Shown here one piece after another: positions 40,501 to 47,276 of a DNA stretch of 64,000 nt. Source of the DNA: Stappia sediminis (GTDB lineage: Bacteria > Pseudomonadota > Alphaproteobacteria > Rhizobiales > Stappiaceae); contig NZ_WUMV01000007.1 of the NCBI RefSeq assembly GCF_009826895.1, positions 432,370-496,369 of the forward strand, in the 5' to 3' direction. Under the pieces are notes generated by a model, which was not told the DNA's origin, did not search any database, and saw nothing but the letters and a program-made list of their open reading frames with translations. Made by a program: the position numbers and the translations under genes. Every line of letters starts with the position of its first letter. Within the stretch, counting starts at the first letter, position 1.

Positions 40501-43500
40501 CACGATCTATATCGGACAAACCGCCCCGGTCGATGATTTGGTCGGCGCCGTCGCCACGATTGAACTGATAAGTATCGGAGCCGGAACCACCGTCCAGGGT
40601 ATCGGTGCCGCCAGCGCCAGTCAGAATATCGGCACCCACTGTACCGATGAGTTCTTCATCTCCCGATGTCCCGGAGTACGTTTGTCCGCCGACAGGTGAA
40701 TAGTCGACGTGGGACAGAATTTCCGAGCGGTTCCATACCGTCCCGTCATCGAAGGTAAATCTGTCTATCCCGTTGTTTCCGTTTGAGAGAACCCCTTTAA
40801 GCAGGATCCGGTCAGTCGTACTCCCGGCAAACGAGACGATGACATCATTTCCGTTGTCCGAAGCGGTCACCAAAACATCGGCGGCATCGATACCTTCACC
40901 AAAGCTCAGCGTATCCGCGCTATCATCACCGGCATCCGAAAGTTGGTCGTATCCGCCACCTAGCCGATAGATATACGTGTCGTTACCCTCACCGCCGAGA
41001 ATGCGGTCTCGACCCACTCCACCTTCGAGAATGTCGTCGCCCGCTGACCCCTTCAGCAGATCGTCACCGGCTCCGCCGATCAGCCAATCGGCGCCCGTTC
41101 CGCCGAGGATGAAATCATTGTCATCGCCACCGTCCAGCAGGTTTCCGTTCCCACCGCCCGACAGCAGTATGTCGTCACCGGCACCACCGAAGAGCCAGTC
41201 ATCGAGCGCACCGCCGACAAGCTTGTCATTGCCCGCACCGCCGAACAATTCAGTGCCCAGATTACCGCCACTAATCAGGTCGTGCCCTGCCCCTCCCAAC
41301 AGACGAGCGGAATATCCAATAAGTATTTCTGTATCAGGCACAATCCCGTCAAAAGAAACAAACTCGCCATCCTGGCCCGATATCGACGACAAACCATATC
41401 GGTCGTGGTCCACGACGATTATATCGCCCCCGTCCGTACCCGAGAGTGTGTCCTTTTCACCAATGGCAATCGTATCGCCATAAAACTCGGCATCCTCACC
41501 GCTGCCGGTGACGATAAGCCTTTCGCCTTCCAGGTAGCCAAATGCGACGTCCGACGCATCCACGCCTTTATCTTCCAGCCACCATGACCAGCCGCCGTTC
41601 CAATCGGCCTCATGTCGCCGTTGAAGCCCGAGGCTGAACGCTTGCGCCAAGGTGATCTGCCAACCGATAGCGAACTCGCTTTCCGGATCGGCCGCAATCT
41701 GAGCGTTGATGGCATCTTTGTTAAGGAGGTATTTTTCGTACTCCTTCGCAACGATAAGACTATTGAGCAAGAAGTCCAAAGCATCGTCGATGCTGATGAT
41801 GTCACCCGGGCCCAGTTCGGTCAGAACCGAAGACGGAAGGACCGTATCGATCGACTCGTAAAACGATTTGACCGTTGCCGGATTCTCGTCCGGCGTTCCA
41901 CCGCGATCGATCCTCTCCAGCGAAAGCGACAATGCACGCTTCGCGTAAACGTCACCACCCGCGATTTCCAGTTCAGCCAGAAGTTCGGCAACGCTTGTGT
42001 TGATCAGCTTTTCGGCGTTGGAACCATAATTGGTTTTTTCTCCGTAACGCTGGAAAGTGAAGTCCCCATCCTCAAAGCCGTAGATCGCATCCGAAACTTC
42101 CTCGTTCAGAACATCGCCGTTAATTGTGGCGAGCACCGAGGTCAGCGCATCTTCTGCGCTATTCGCAATTTCCTTCGCGATCTTCTCGGCGTTTTTGTCT
42201 TCGCCGTAAACCGCCGAAATAAAGAATTCGTCCGTCTCCGTGTCAAAGGACAGATCCGCATAGCCGACCGGGTCGTTACCGAACAGTCCACCGATCGCTC
42301 CGCCGATGAGGCCGCCAACCAACGAACCGAGAAATGACCCGATGAAAGGAATCGGTATGGGCAAAAAACTTCCAATCGCACTGCCGATCGAAGACCCGAT
42401 CGCAGAGCCAAGTTGTTCGGTGTAGGTGTCGAATTGACCGATCTCATTGGCCAGGAATGCGCCGGTCACGCTGCCAAGCGAATTCAGTGCTGCAGCACTG
42501 ACATTCGTATGCCACGGAATTATGTTATCTGGATGATTATTATTATATATAATATTCTGGCTAATCTGAGTAATCGTGGCTCTGGTTGGCGCCGTCAAGA
42601 ATGCACCGTATTCGCCTTCGACTCCCAAAAGTTCCGCGAGTTGCTGCGCAGCATAAGAGCCGATCGCCGCAAAAGCAGCTCCACTCAAGAATATCTGCGG
42701 ATCGGAACCGGCGAGTGCTTCACTTGCTTCGGTCTGCAGTGTGCTTCCTGTAGGCGCCGTTTCGGAAATGAAATTCAGCGCCGCATATTCGGCCAATTCG
42801 GATCCCGCAATATTGGCGAATATGGCAAGCGCACCGGTCGCCTCGGCAGGTAGCCCAAGTTCATCACCCAGCTCCTCGACCAGAAGTCGGCCAGCATAGC
42901 CGCCAATCCCGCCAACCACGTTGATCGCAAAACGGCCGAGGAATATTTCGCCATAAAGCGGCTCATTCGCGAATATGCTGTCAGCTACAACACTGCCAAG
43001 CGATCTTAGAGCAGAACCAACAACAATATCCGCAAAGGGATTGTCCTGAAAAACGATCGCCGAGACCTGATCGATAATACTGTCGACCAGGATAGCTTCA
43101 TCCGATTGAGGATAGAACAGGCTGTCGTTGTGTACGCGATATCCGCCGGCGATGTATGTATGGAGCCCTTCCACCGTCAGATTGTAGGTATCATGCAAAC
43201 CCGGTACATCTTTAATCGATGTAATTTTAGTCGGTGAACCATCTGCCGCCACCAGATAATCGCCGATTTGGAGTGACCCAATCTCTACAAATGTACCATC
43301 CGGTTGATAAAATTTGTGACCTGGCGTTACCTTGACACCATTCACTTCGATGAGTTTCTGAGCCTCGTTTCGAATAATATCAATTACTTGGCGTGCTTCC
43401 AAACGTAGGTGGTCCGCAAGCTCGATGTCGCCGTAAACGCCCCAATTTTCTTCATTGTTGCCAGATGAATATGCTGCCACACGATCGCCGACAACGATCA

Positions 43501-44491
43501 TGTCGATACGCTTGGTGCTCCCATCCTGCAAGAGAATATCAGTATCAGGTGAGAAACAGTAATCTCTATCTTCCTGAATTACATCTTTATATATTTTATC
43601 AATTAGCTCAGCGGATTCCACTCCTCCTTGAGCTTGTCCAGCCCCAGGCACATTGCCATAAGTTTCTTGTACAATAAAAGTGCCATTTTGGTCTATTATC
43701 CCTCTAAATCCAGCCACTTCCTGAATTACACCGTCCCGCGTTACCCGCTCGTAAGAGGTTCTAACTTCGCCGGCACCTGTAGTGATCGTTTTAGTAATAA
43801 GAAATTCATTATTATTTAACTGTGCCACCTGCACTTTATCAAACGTTGCGTTAGCATGTATATATAAATTTTGATCTGAACCTTCGCTTAGAAATTCCTC
43901 AATGGCCAAATAGTTAAAAACATCGTAATCCCGGTTTGACGCAAGGGCGAGCTTATATCCCTCTTGCGCGCGCGAAATTATTTCCCCATCGACTGGTATA
44001 CCTCTACCCGATAATCCAGTTGTAAGATCATCAGCAAACTGGCCCGCAAGAAAACTATTTACATCCGTAAAAGCAAAATTAATACCAACTTCGGCATACA
44101 GGGTTGAAAGCGAGGCAGAAACCGCAAATTGATCATCCGAATAACCCGCAGATAATCCAATAGGGCCAAAATCGCCCACAATGTTCGCTTGGGTGAAATA
44201 TTCAAGACCATCAAAGTCTATAATGAAAGTCCCTCCAGCATAAGTATCGGGAATTCGAAAATCAATCTTTACGCCAGCACCTTCAGCGGTATCCCAAATG
44301 AACCGACCGCTAGCATAACTTGAACCGAGCCCTACCCCACCAAATGCTGAAGTACTCAAAACCAAATCATTATTTTGAGCGATTATTGAAATCCTTGAAT
44401 AAAAAAGGGATGGGTTTGCAACAATTTCAGGGCTCTGCAGGAAAAGATTTTCTATTTCTGATTGAAGTTGATCCCACTTCGCTTCGCTCAT
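31514..44491 (-). CDS. Giant RTX exoprotein with Hint domain and glycine-zipper region (4325 aa)
   Basis: Very large calcium-binding RTX protein, the likely substrate of the adjacent type I exporter. Residues 1-311 form an unrecognised N-terminal domain. Residues 312-457 are a Hint (intein-like) domain: Cys312 in CFSPDTDIL, VTPGH at 388-392, and His454-Asn455 in RVHNDS. A glycine zipper (IGSFLGSLVGGLIGGAIGG) lies near 695-738 and may insert in membranes. RTX nonapeptides of GGAGDD type start near 1060 and continue, interleaved with DGTxW beta modules, to the end. A cadherin-like domain lies near 3610-3690. The C-terminus (DIQLSALHADDFRFVA) looks like a type I secretion signal. The ATG at 44491 follows GAAGG. 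The upstream HlyC homologue suggests lysine acylation. The N-terminal 1 kb is more AT-rich than the rest. Confidence 0.9.
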   Translation of the reverse strand: MSEAKWDQLQSEIENLFLQSPEIVANPSLFYSRISIIAQNNDLVLSTSAFGGVGLGSSYASGRFIWDTAEGAGVKIDFRIPDTYAGGTFIIDFDGLEYFTQANIVGDFGPIGLSAGYSDDQFAVSASLSTLYAEVGINFAFTDVNSFLAGQFADDLTTGLSGRGIPVDGEIISRAQEGYKLALASNRDYDVFNYLAIEEFLSEGSDQNLYIHANATFDKVQVAQLNNNEFLITKTITTGAGEVRTSYERVTRDGVIQEVAGFRGIIDQNGTFIVQETYGNVPGAGQAQGGVESAELIDKIYKDVIQEDRDYCFSPDTDILLQDGSTKRIDMIVVGDRVAAYSSGNNEENWGVYGDIELADHLRLEARQVIDIIRNEAQKLIEVNGVKVTPGHKFYQPDGTFVEIGSLQIGDYLVAADGSPTKITSIKDVPGLHDTYNLTVEGLHTYIAGGYRVHNDSLFYPQSDEAILVDSIIDQVSAIVFQDNPFADIVVGSALRSLGSVVADSIFANEPLYGEIFLGRFAINVVGGIGGYAGRLLVEELGDELGLPAEATGALAIFANIAGSELAEYAALNFISETAPTGSTLQTEASEALAGSDPQIFLSGAAFAAIGSYAAQQLAELLGVEGEYGAFLTAPTRATITQISQNIIYNNNHPDNIIPWHTNVSAAALNSLGSVTGAFLANEIGQFDTYTEQLGSAIGSSIGSAIGSFLPIPIPFIGSFLGSLVGGLIGGAIGGLFGNDPVGYADLSFDTETDEFFISAVYGEDKNAEKIAKEIANSAEDALTSVLATINGDVLNEEVSDAIYGFEDGDFTFQRYGEKTNYGSNAEKLINTSVAELLAELEIAGGDVYAKRALSLSLERIDRGGTPDENPATVKSFYESIDTVLPSSVLTELGPGDIISIDDALDFLLNSLIVAKEYEKYLLNKDAINAQIAADPESEFAIGWQITLAQAFSLGLQRRHEADWNGGWSWWLEDKGVDASDVAFGYLEGERLIVTGSGEDAEFYGDTIAIGEKDTLSGTDGGDIIVVDHDRYGLSSISGQDGEFVSFDGIVPDTEILIGYSARLLGGAGHDLISGGNLGTELFGGAGNDKLVGGALDDWLFGGAGDDILLSGGGNGNLLDGGDDNDFILGGTGADWLIGGAGDDLLKGSAGDDILEGGVGRDRILGGEGNDTYIYRLGGGYDQLSDAGDDSADTLSFGEGIDAADVLVTASDNGNDVIVSFAGSTTDRILLKGVLSNGNNGIDRFTFDDGTVWNRSEILSHVDYSPVGGQTYSGTSGDEELIGTVGADILTGAGGTDTLDGGSGSDTYQFNRGDGADQIIDRGGLSDIDRVEFGPDIALTDLNFTRDQADPSILVISIAGTSDALTVATRSNGWGDGIEIFAFADGSTISLTDINQIYLGRNSSAADDTIIGFDTSEEISSGDGNDTLLGGKGNDLLDGGSGNDNYIFNLGDGKDVIVEDAGIDILNFGEGITPSDVHVSIAPHNSNTFVLSIPGTGDRVEIRNQFIGGALFAIDEVRFADGTVWSADDLRVRLLNNAATLGKDNVAATGGNDEISSEAGDDRLTGYGGDDTLNGGAGDDVLIGGDGNDTYLYSLGDGRDVLFDDYYSSNSYDDRLVFGAGITAQNIAVSRSTRDFDLRIGFSDGNWLTISDGASAYFSEGIETFVFDDGTELSQEELFDLLRADWTSEAKDDVLGFGTVDVISAGGGDDRLTGYGGDDTLNGGSGDDVLIGGDGSDTYHYGLGDGRDVLFDSYLSSNSYDDRLVFGAGITAQNIAVSRSTRDFDLRIGFSDGNWLTISDGASAYFSEGIETFVFDDGTELSQEELFDLLRADWTSEAKDDVLGFGTVDVISAGGGDDRLTGYGGDDTLNGGSGDDVLIGGDGSDTYHYGLGDGRDVLIDSYLSSNSYDDRLVFGAGITAQNIAVSRSTRDFDLRIGFSDGNWLTISDGASAYFSEGIETFVFDDGTELSQEALFDFLRSSWTSEAKDDVLGFGTADVISAGGGDDRLSGFGGSDTLTGGAGDDVLIGGEGADTYLYSLGDGNDTILDYYYQSGSDVLIIQPGIQPADVTITRHPLDQNSVYLTFATGAWILLKDQLRLNGGVERIEFDDGTIWLPNDILALADGGQPSSASNQYFEGDASDNTHTFGLSHGHDAFYGSSGTDTLKISNIDPSDIEVGVDEADPNFVVLRVAGTADQISIRDVEYVMFDDGTVWTAAEVHQRYINQNVSGGDDYIDSYASSETIDTGAGDDRIYADNGDDIIRGGVGDDYAEGGEGSDTYIFHLGDGIDTFDGGINDADTVAFGPGIDPSDIEVRLDETNTSFVVLRIAGTTDQVSIRDVEYVSFDNGTVWTIAEVHQRYVDQASTSGDDYIDSYASSETIDAGAGDDRIYADNGDDIIRGGVGDDYAEGGGGSDTYIFHLGDGNDAFDGGINGADTLAFGPGIDPSVIEVRLDETNTSFVVLRIAGTTDQVSIRDVEYVSFDNGTVWTIAEVHQRYVDQASTSGDDYIDSYASSETIDAGAGDDRIYADNGDDIIRGGVGDDYAEGGGGSDTYIFHLGDGNDAFDGGIVGADTLAFGPGIDPSDIEVRLDETNTNFVVLRIAGTTDQVSIRDVEYVSFDNGTVWTIAEVHQRYVDQASTSGDDYIDSYASSETIDAGAGDDRIYADNGDDIIRGGVGDDYAEGGRGSDIYIFHLGDGNDYFDGGIVEADTLAFGPGIDPSDIIVRQDQANSSYLVLEIAGTGDRVSIRDVEWVQFSDGTLVSVSDLVESELLSADGQSTIFGNADDNQLVGTIGDDHLNGRGGSDTLVGGEGADIYEYDQDSGNDIIVDRGSSSDFDALKFGAGILSTDIRVVLSEVDASDLRLVIASTGETITLVGQLDQTGAGIEQVTFEDGTIWGRNDLVPQDIASQTTSGDDLIIGSVFSDVFAGSAGDDILRGGAGADSYLLNIGDGHDLIEDTGGLLSIDKIIFGQGITTGSVSFIRPVGNSSDLLIKYSDEDEVLVKGQFLSDQPAIGQIEFEDGTVLSASDVRALVLSVASTNGDDEIIGFDTDDNLAGGAGDDSLDGGTGSDTYSFDELSGHDVISDNGSSSDLDTLAFGGGITPDSVIVDRSLNGSFTLKSSDGQWSILLAVVPGANAGGLEQISFADGTIWTFADVEQRYYENASTENNGLIYGSDANNNIQGSLNDDTIFGEAGDDNLLGRDGNDILVGGDGDDVLDGGAGDDVLEGGLGLDTYDGGAGVDTITFAYSIAAWIVSLESGTASTIGHPENSETIFNVENIQGSIGNDVLTGNDVSNILSGGAGDDILYGLFGDDTLVGSEGADTLDGGGGSDWVDYQQSDAAVLINLAMGLASGGHADGDTFVGIENVKGSIFDDQLTGDAFDNEIIGNAGADTLVGGLGDDVLEGGAGADNLNGGDGQDWLAYGSSSAAVNINLETAYASGGDAQGDSYSNIENVEGSQFADALTGNSGNNWIRGEGGNDTLQGGAGDDQLEGGVGDDLYIFDLGDGQDLINDGGEDTSAEIDTLELGPGIVPGDVVLTATGPDGDVILTITNTNDQITLKNQLTGFAGGVDRIEFADGTVWDRSAIDILANGGSLNNVPLAVDDGVLTAVQDTALIISPSTLSANDSDPDGDVLTVYSVQNAVNGAVSINQDGNVIFTPAAGYTGGASFEYTITDGEAFASATVNISVTSLQEIADYVGTAGNDTYNGTSADEIIIGLSGDDSLNGKGGSDTYIYDFGDGDDTITEDYNSGSADRLELGAGILIGEVTFVRGTSDFDDLTLQFIDGGSVTLNEQFYYNIDYGIEEIAFADGTIWDDAMIRSVTLAQSITAGDDTVTGYEDTDDTLEAGLGDDTLNGLDGSDTYIYNLGDGNDTITDGYRDGIADRLELGAGILTSEVTVVRSTSDLDDVTLQFIDGGSVRLDEQFYGDLERGVEEVAFADGTVWDVTVLRSLALAQSITSGDDAIYGYETTADTLEGGTGNDVLNGLDGSDTYIYNIGDGNDTITDGYRDGIADRLEVGAGILTSEVTVVRSTSDLDDVTLQFIDGGSVRLDEQFYGDLERGVEEVAFADGTVWDVTVLRSLALAQSITSGDDAIYGYETTADTLEGGTGNDVLNGLDGSDTYVYSFGDGNDTIIDTYYDGAADRVSLGSNILLEEVTLSQITSDDDDVVLHFADGGSITLDEQFGGYLEQGVEEIEFADGTIWDIATLSSLAQQSATTSGDDVVDAGAGNDWILGGAGDDTFIFKSGDGNDTIADFTAGAASDDVIEFQGLAGFSDYNDVLAAATQDVDDVVITIDPTNSVTLKDIQLSALHADDFRFVA
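32050..32960 (-). repeat. 390-bp tandem repeat inside the RTX gene
   Basis: Near-identical sequence recurs with a 390-bp period; for example GAACCGTCGA is at 32121, 32511 and 32901. This equals 130 residues, one RTX/beta module. Identity between the first two units is almost complete over more than 300 bp. Confidence 0.85.
36551..37830 (-). repeat. 411-bp tandem repeat inside the RTX gene
   Basis: Three full units plus partial flanks, with unit starts at 36551, 36962, 37373 and 37784, a period of 411 bp or 137 residues. Units differ by only a few bases, implying recent expansion or gene conversion. Confidence 0.88.
38471..39840 (-). repeat. 444-bp tandem repeat inside the RTX gene
   Basis: GCGGTCATCGCCG recurs at about 38471, 38915, 39359 and 39802, a period of 444 bp or 148 residues. 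The units starting at 38915 and 39359 are virtually identical. Confidence 0.88.
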
Positions 44492-44533
44492 TGCCCCACA
44501 CCTTCTTGCATTTAAAGATAAATTTCACACTGA

Positions 44534-45301
44534 TTATTGCTTACACGGAAGTTGTTTTATTAGCGCCTCTACTTGGCTTAAACTCATTCCCTTGTAAATT
44601 TTTTCGTCATATAAAACCCTAAGCTCTGTGACTAAGGGCCACCGGAATGAATAACTATCTGACTCAATTTTGTGATATTTTTCGGAGTACAATTCATTGA
44701 AATTCCCGAGACCATAATAGACTAATAAACCTGTATAAAGACACTTTTTATACTTAGAAATCTTGCTGCCATTGGGAATTGCTATGATTCCTTTTTGAAT
44801 TTCATGGTTAAATTCCGTTCTAAGAATTTTACACGTGTCTTCCCGACCGAAAGAGATTAATTGCTTGCCATCTGAAATATATTTTAATTCCTTCTCGAAT
44901 TCAGCAAGCATACTACTATATACTAATAATATATCATTTTCATCAACAGCTCTTCTGTAATCCAACCCTTCGACTAAGGAATATTTTTTTTCTCTGGTGA
45001 GAGGCAAATTCCTTGAAAATTGCACTTGCGCAATAATTGTATTTAAATCCCAAGGAACCTGAAAATCTGTTAGATTAGCTAATGTAAAGTTCGTTTCTAT
45101 AATTGCACCTTGTTTATTTTTATATGATTGTTTCTCGTCGTGCTTCGAAACTCTCATTATTCCATCTTTTTTCGAGAAAATTAGATTATTTTGATCAGTT
45201 ATATGATAATTTTCTTTGTAATATGGCAAGCAGTTTTGCTCTGCGGCATGGGCAGAATTTGTTATCAAGAAAGCAATAAGCGAAATATATCTGATATACA
45301 C
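44534..45301 (-). CDS. Hypothetical exported protein between hlyC-like and RTX genes
   Basis: A 255-residue protein with a clean signal peptide (residues 1-19 or 20, ending NSAHAA) and a mature part rich in Lys, Asn, Ile and Tyr. Cysteines include one near the mature N-terminus (EQNCLPYY) and one near the end (QLPCKQ), which suggests a disulfide-bonded periplasmic or secreted protein. No family recognised. It is strongly AT-rich compared with the rest of the window. It lies 46 bp after the HlyC-like gene and 42 bp before the RTX gene on the same strand, so it should be in the toxin operon. An immunity, chaperone or co-secreted role is possible; none is shown by the sequence. Confidence 0.75.
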   Translation of the reverse strand: MYIRYISLIAFLITNSAHAAEQNCLPYYKENYHITDQNNLIFSKKDGIMRVSKHDEKQSYKNKQGAIIETNFTLANLTDFQVPWDLNTIIAQVQFSRNLPLTREKKYSLVEGLDYRRAVDENDILLVYSSMLAEFEKELKYISDGKQLISFGREDTCKILRTEFNHEIQKGIIAIPNGSKISKYKKCLYTGLLVYYGLGNFNELYSEKYHKIESDSYSFRWPLVTELRVLYDEKIYKGMSLSQVEALIKQLPCKQ

Positions 45302-45347
45302 TTAAACCTCACCATGCTCATAATTGTGATTTTATCGTCCAATATTC

Positions 45348-45899
45348 CTACCATTCGCGCACACTAACACCACCTCCGGAATTCGGTTGCAGAGACTTCA
45401 CAGGCCTTCCTTTAAAGACCTTCTCCTTCAGTTCCTTGATCATCTCTTCCTGCCCACCCATCGGCGCAAGGAAATCGATCAACCAGAGGTCGTTCCCGGA
45501 TTTCCAGTCGGTCGGCATGAGGCGGCGAATACCCTTACTCACGATGCGTTCCGCCGGCTCCTCACCGAGATAGGCCCATGAAGCAAAGCCGATCGGCATG
45601 CCGGATTTCTGCCAAAGCCGGAACTGGCCTAAGAGAATCGGCGGGAGAACGAGCCACTCCAAGTCAGTCATCATCATGTGCTTGTGTATGGGAGACCGGC
45701 TCATCAACCAGACCGCATGTCCGACCGCAGTCATTCTGACCGCGTTTTGTCTGGCAGCTTCCAGCGCGGCCTTTTCGTTCGGTTGACCCTCACGTCCGGG
45801 CGGCGTTTGTCCGCCATCGTTTACGCCGGTAGCCGTGGTGCTAGACCGAGACTTTTTAGCAGTCTTCTCGTCCTGATTTTCGGACTCATTATCGCTCAT
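45348..45899 (-). CDS. HlyC-like RTX toxin-activating lysine acyltransferase
   Basis: A 183-residue acyltransferase of the HlyC family, which transfers a fatty acyl chain from acyl carrier protein to lysines of an RTX pro-toxin in the cytosol before export. The first 45 residues are a low-complexity polar extension. The core follows the family: HAVWLMSRSPIHKH with catalytic-type His72, LPPILLGQFRLW, GFASWAYLGEE, and WLIDFLAPMGG with Asp142. The His-Asp spacing matches HlyC (His23, Asp92 in E. coli). It is the first gene of the operon that includes the 255-aa exported protein, RTX protein, ABC transporter and HlyD, so the giant RTX protein is the expected substrate. Confidence 0.87.
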   Translation of the reverse strand: MSDNESENQDEKTAKKSRSSTTATGVNDGGQTPPGREGQPNEKAALEAARQNAVRMTAVGHAVWLMSRSPIHKHMMMTDLEWLVLPPILLGQFRLWQKSGMPIGFASWAYLGEEPAERIVSKGIRRLMPTDWKSGNDLWLIDFLAPMGGQEEMIKELKEKVFKGRPVKSLQPNSGGGVSVREW

Positions 45900-45931
45900 G
45901 AAATCGACTCGCTGATTGGGCTAAATATTTA

Positions 45932-45947
45932 CGATTTAGCTAAATCG
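45932..45947. promoter_or_regulatory. 16-bp perfect palindrome upstream of the hlyC-like gene
   Basis: CGATTTAGCTAAATCG is its own reverse complement and lies 33 bp upstream of the hlyC-like start codon. A further half-site CTAAAT at 45921 forms a second inverted pair with ATTTAGC (45920-45940). Position and symmetry fit a repressor or activator dimer site controlling the toxin operon. Confidence 0.5.
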
Positions 45948-46331
45948 AAGAAACACTCCTCTCTACCCTTGCACGAACTTATGAGGTTATGCAATCTGAT
46001 CGGACCAAAAAAATAATCGACCAAATGCTCCTATCCACCGTAACGGTCAATTCCGACCGGTCAGGGTTCTCAAACGGTATTGATGGCCAGCGTCACCAAC
46101 CCATTGAGTGCCCAAGGATCATTCTCATACTACGAGCATGCGCTTCTGACGGAAGGTCTTGGCCACCCGCCACGGCTAGCTCACCATTTCCTTTCGGCTA
46201 TCCGACCCCGTTAGCCCAATATAGTCAACGCGAAGCGGTTGGGAATGCGATTGAATATTCGCCATCCAAACAAATCGCAGGCAAAAACATCAGCTGCCGA
46301 GTGAGGGAAACTGCCGACACCAATGGACGGG
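45948..46331. other. Intergenic region between the toxin operon and the DUF5681-methyltransferase pair
   Basis: About 380 bp with no believable gene. It probably carries the toxin operon promoter near its left end. No terminator or RNA gene was recognised in the rest. Confidence 0.4.
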
Positions 46332-47276
46332 TCACACTTCGCCTTCACGCAGCAGATCCAGCGCCTCAGCAAGGTTGTCGGCTAATTGCATTGCATAGCG
46401 CAGGGGCGGGAAAGTCTTGCCGCGCGGCTGCGCCCGGCCGAACCTCCGCCACGCCTGGTAGACTTCCTTGAGCAACTGGCGCTTCGGCAAGGTGTCATGG
46501 CGCATGCTGCGCAAAACGATCTCGTTGTCCGACAGCCGATGTCGCTCGGGCAAGCTGTCGTTTAGCATCTGCGCGAAGGCAAGCGCCGTTCCCGGCCCGT
46601 CGAGCGGATCGCCACCGTCCGGTTCTCCCATCAATCTGCGATCCAGCGCATCCTGCAGGAACAGGATATCCCGCAACTTGCAGGTTTCCCGGAGTTTCGC
46701 TGCACCCTCCTCATCAAACGGTCCTGTAAATCGCACGCCTTTGACCACGTCTATGACGACGTCGTCTGGATGCGGCAACGGCTCCGGAGGAGTTTCGCCG
46801 AGCGCTTCGGCTTCCGCGATCTCCTTGTGCGCGGCCGCGACATAACCCCGCCAGAAGTCGTTGCTGTCTGCGATTTCCTGCCGCTCCCGTCGTTTGGCTT
46901 GGTCATAGCGCTCGATCACATGCCTTTGCGCATGTGAGTTGCCCTTCGTGGCCGAGACGTATTGTGCACGAAGTACGGCCTCGATCGCCGGGATTTCCTG
47001 CGTCTCTCCGCCTTCGCGGACCGTCACCTTGCGTTCGGCAAGCTTCAAAACCAGTTCGTCCGTCGACAGGCTTCGACCGTCGGCGAGACCTTGAGACTTC
47101 GGCCGGCCCTTTGGATTGCCGGATTGCCCTTTCTTGAACTGTGAGTGAACAGGCGGATGCTTGTAGCCGGTGCCGGACAGGATCGTATCTTTCGCTTGCC
47201 TCACCGCCTCTCGGGGAAGCCCGGTCGACTGCTTCGCATCTCGATCCGACGGTTCGTCCTTCGAAGAGGCGCTCAT
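46332..47276 (-). CDS. DUF5681 domain protein
   Basis: A 314-residue protein. The DUF5681 signature FKKGQSGNPKGRPKSQG lies near residues 45-61, and the rest is charged and helical. Such proteins are found in prophages and integrative elements of alphaproteobacteria, usually next to a ParB-methyltransferase gene as here, and may belong to DNA packaging or processing modules; the function is unproven. Its ATG overlaps the stop of the methyltransferase gene (ATGA type, 47273-47276), so the two are translationally coupled. Confidence 0.8.
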   Translation of the reverse strand: MSASSKDEPSDRDAKQSTGLPREAVRQAKDTILSGTGYKHPPVHSQFKKGQSGNPKGRPKSQGLADGRSLSTDELVLKLAERKVTVREGGETQEIPAIEAVLRAQYVSATKGNSHAQRHVIERYDQAKRRERQEIADSNDFWRGYVAAAHKEIAEAEALGETPPEPLPHPDDVVIDVVKGVRFTGPFDEEGAAKLRETCKLRDILFLQDALDRRLMGEPDGGDPLDGPGTALAFAQMLNDSLPERHRLSDNEIVLRSMRHDTLPKRQLLKEVYQAWRRFGRAQPRGKTFPPLRYAMQLADNLAEALDLLREGEV

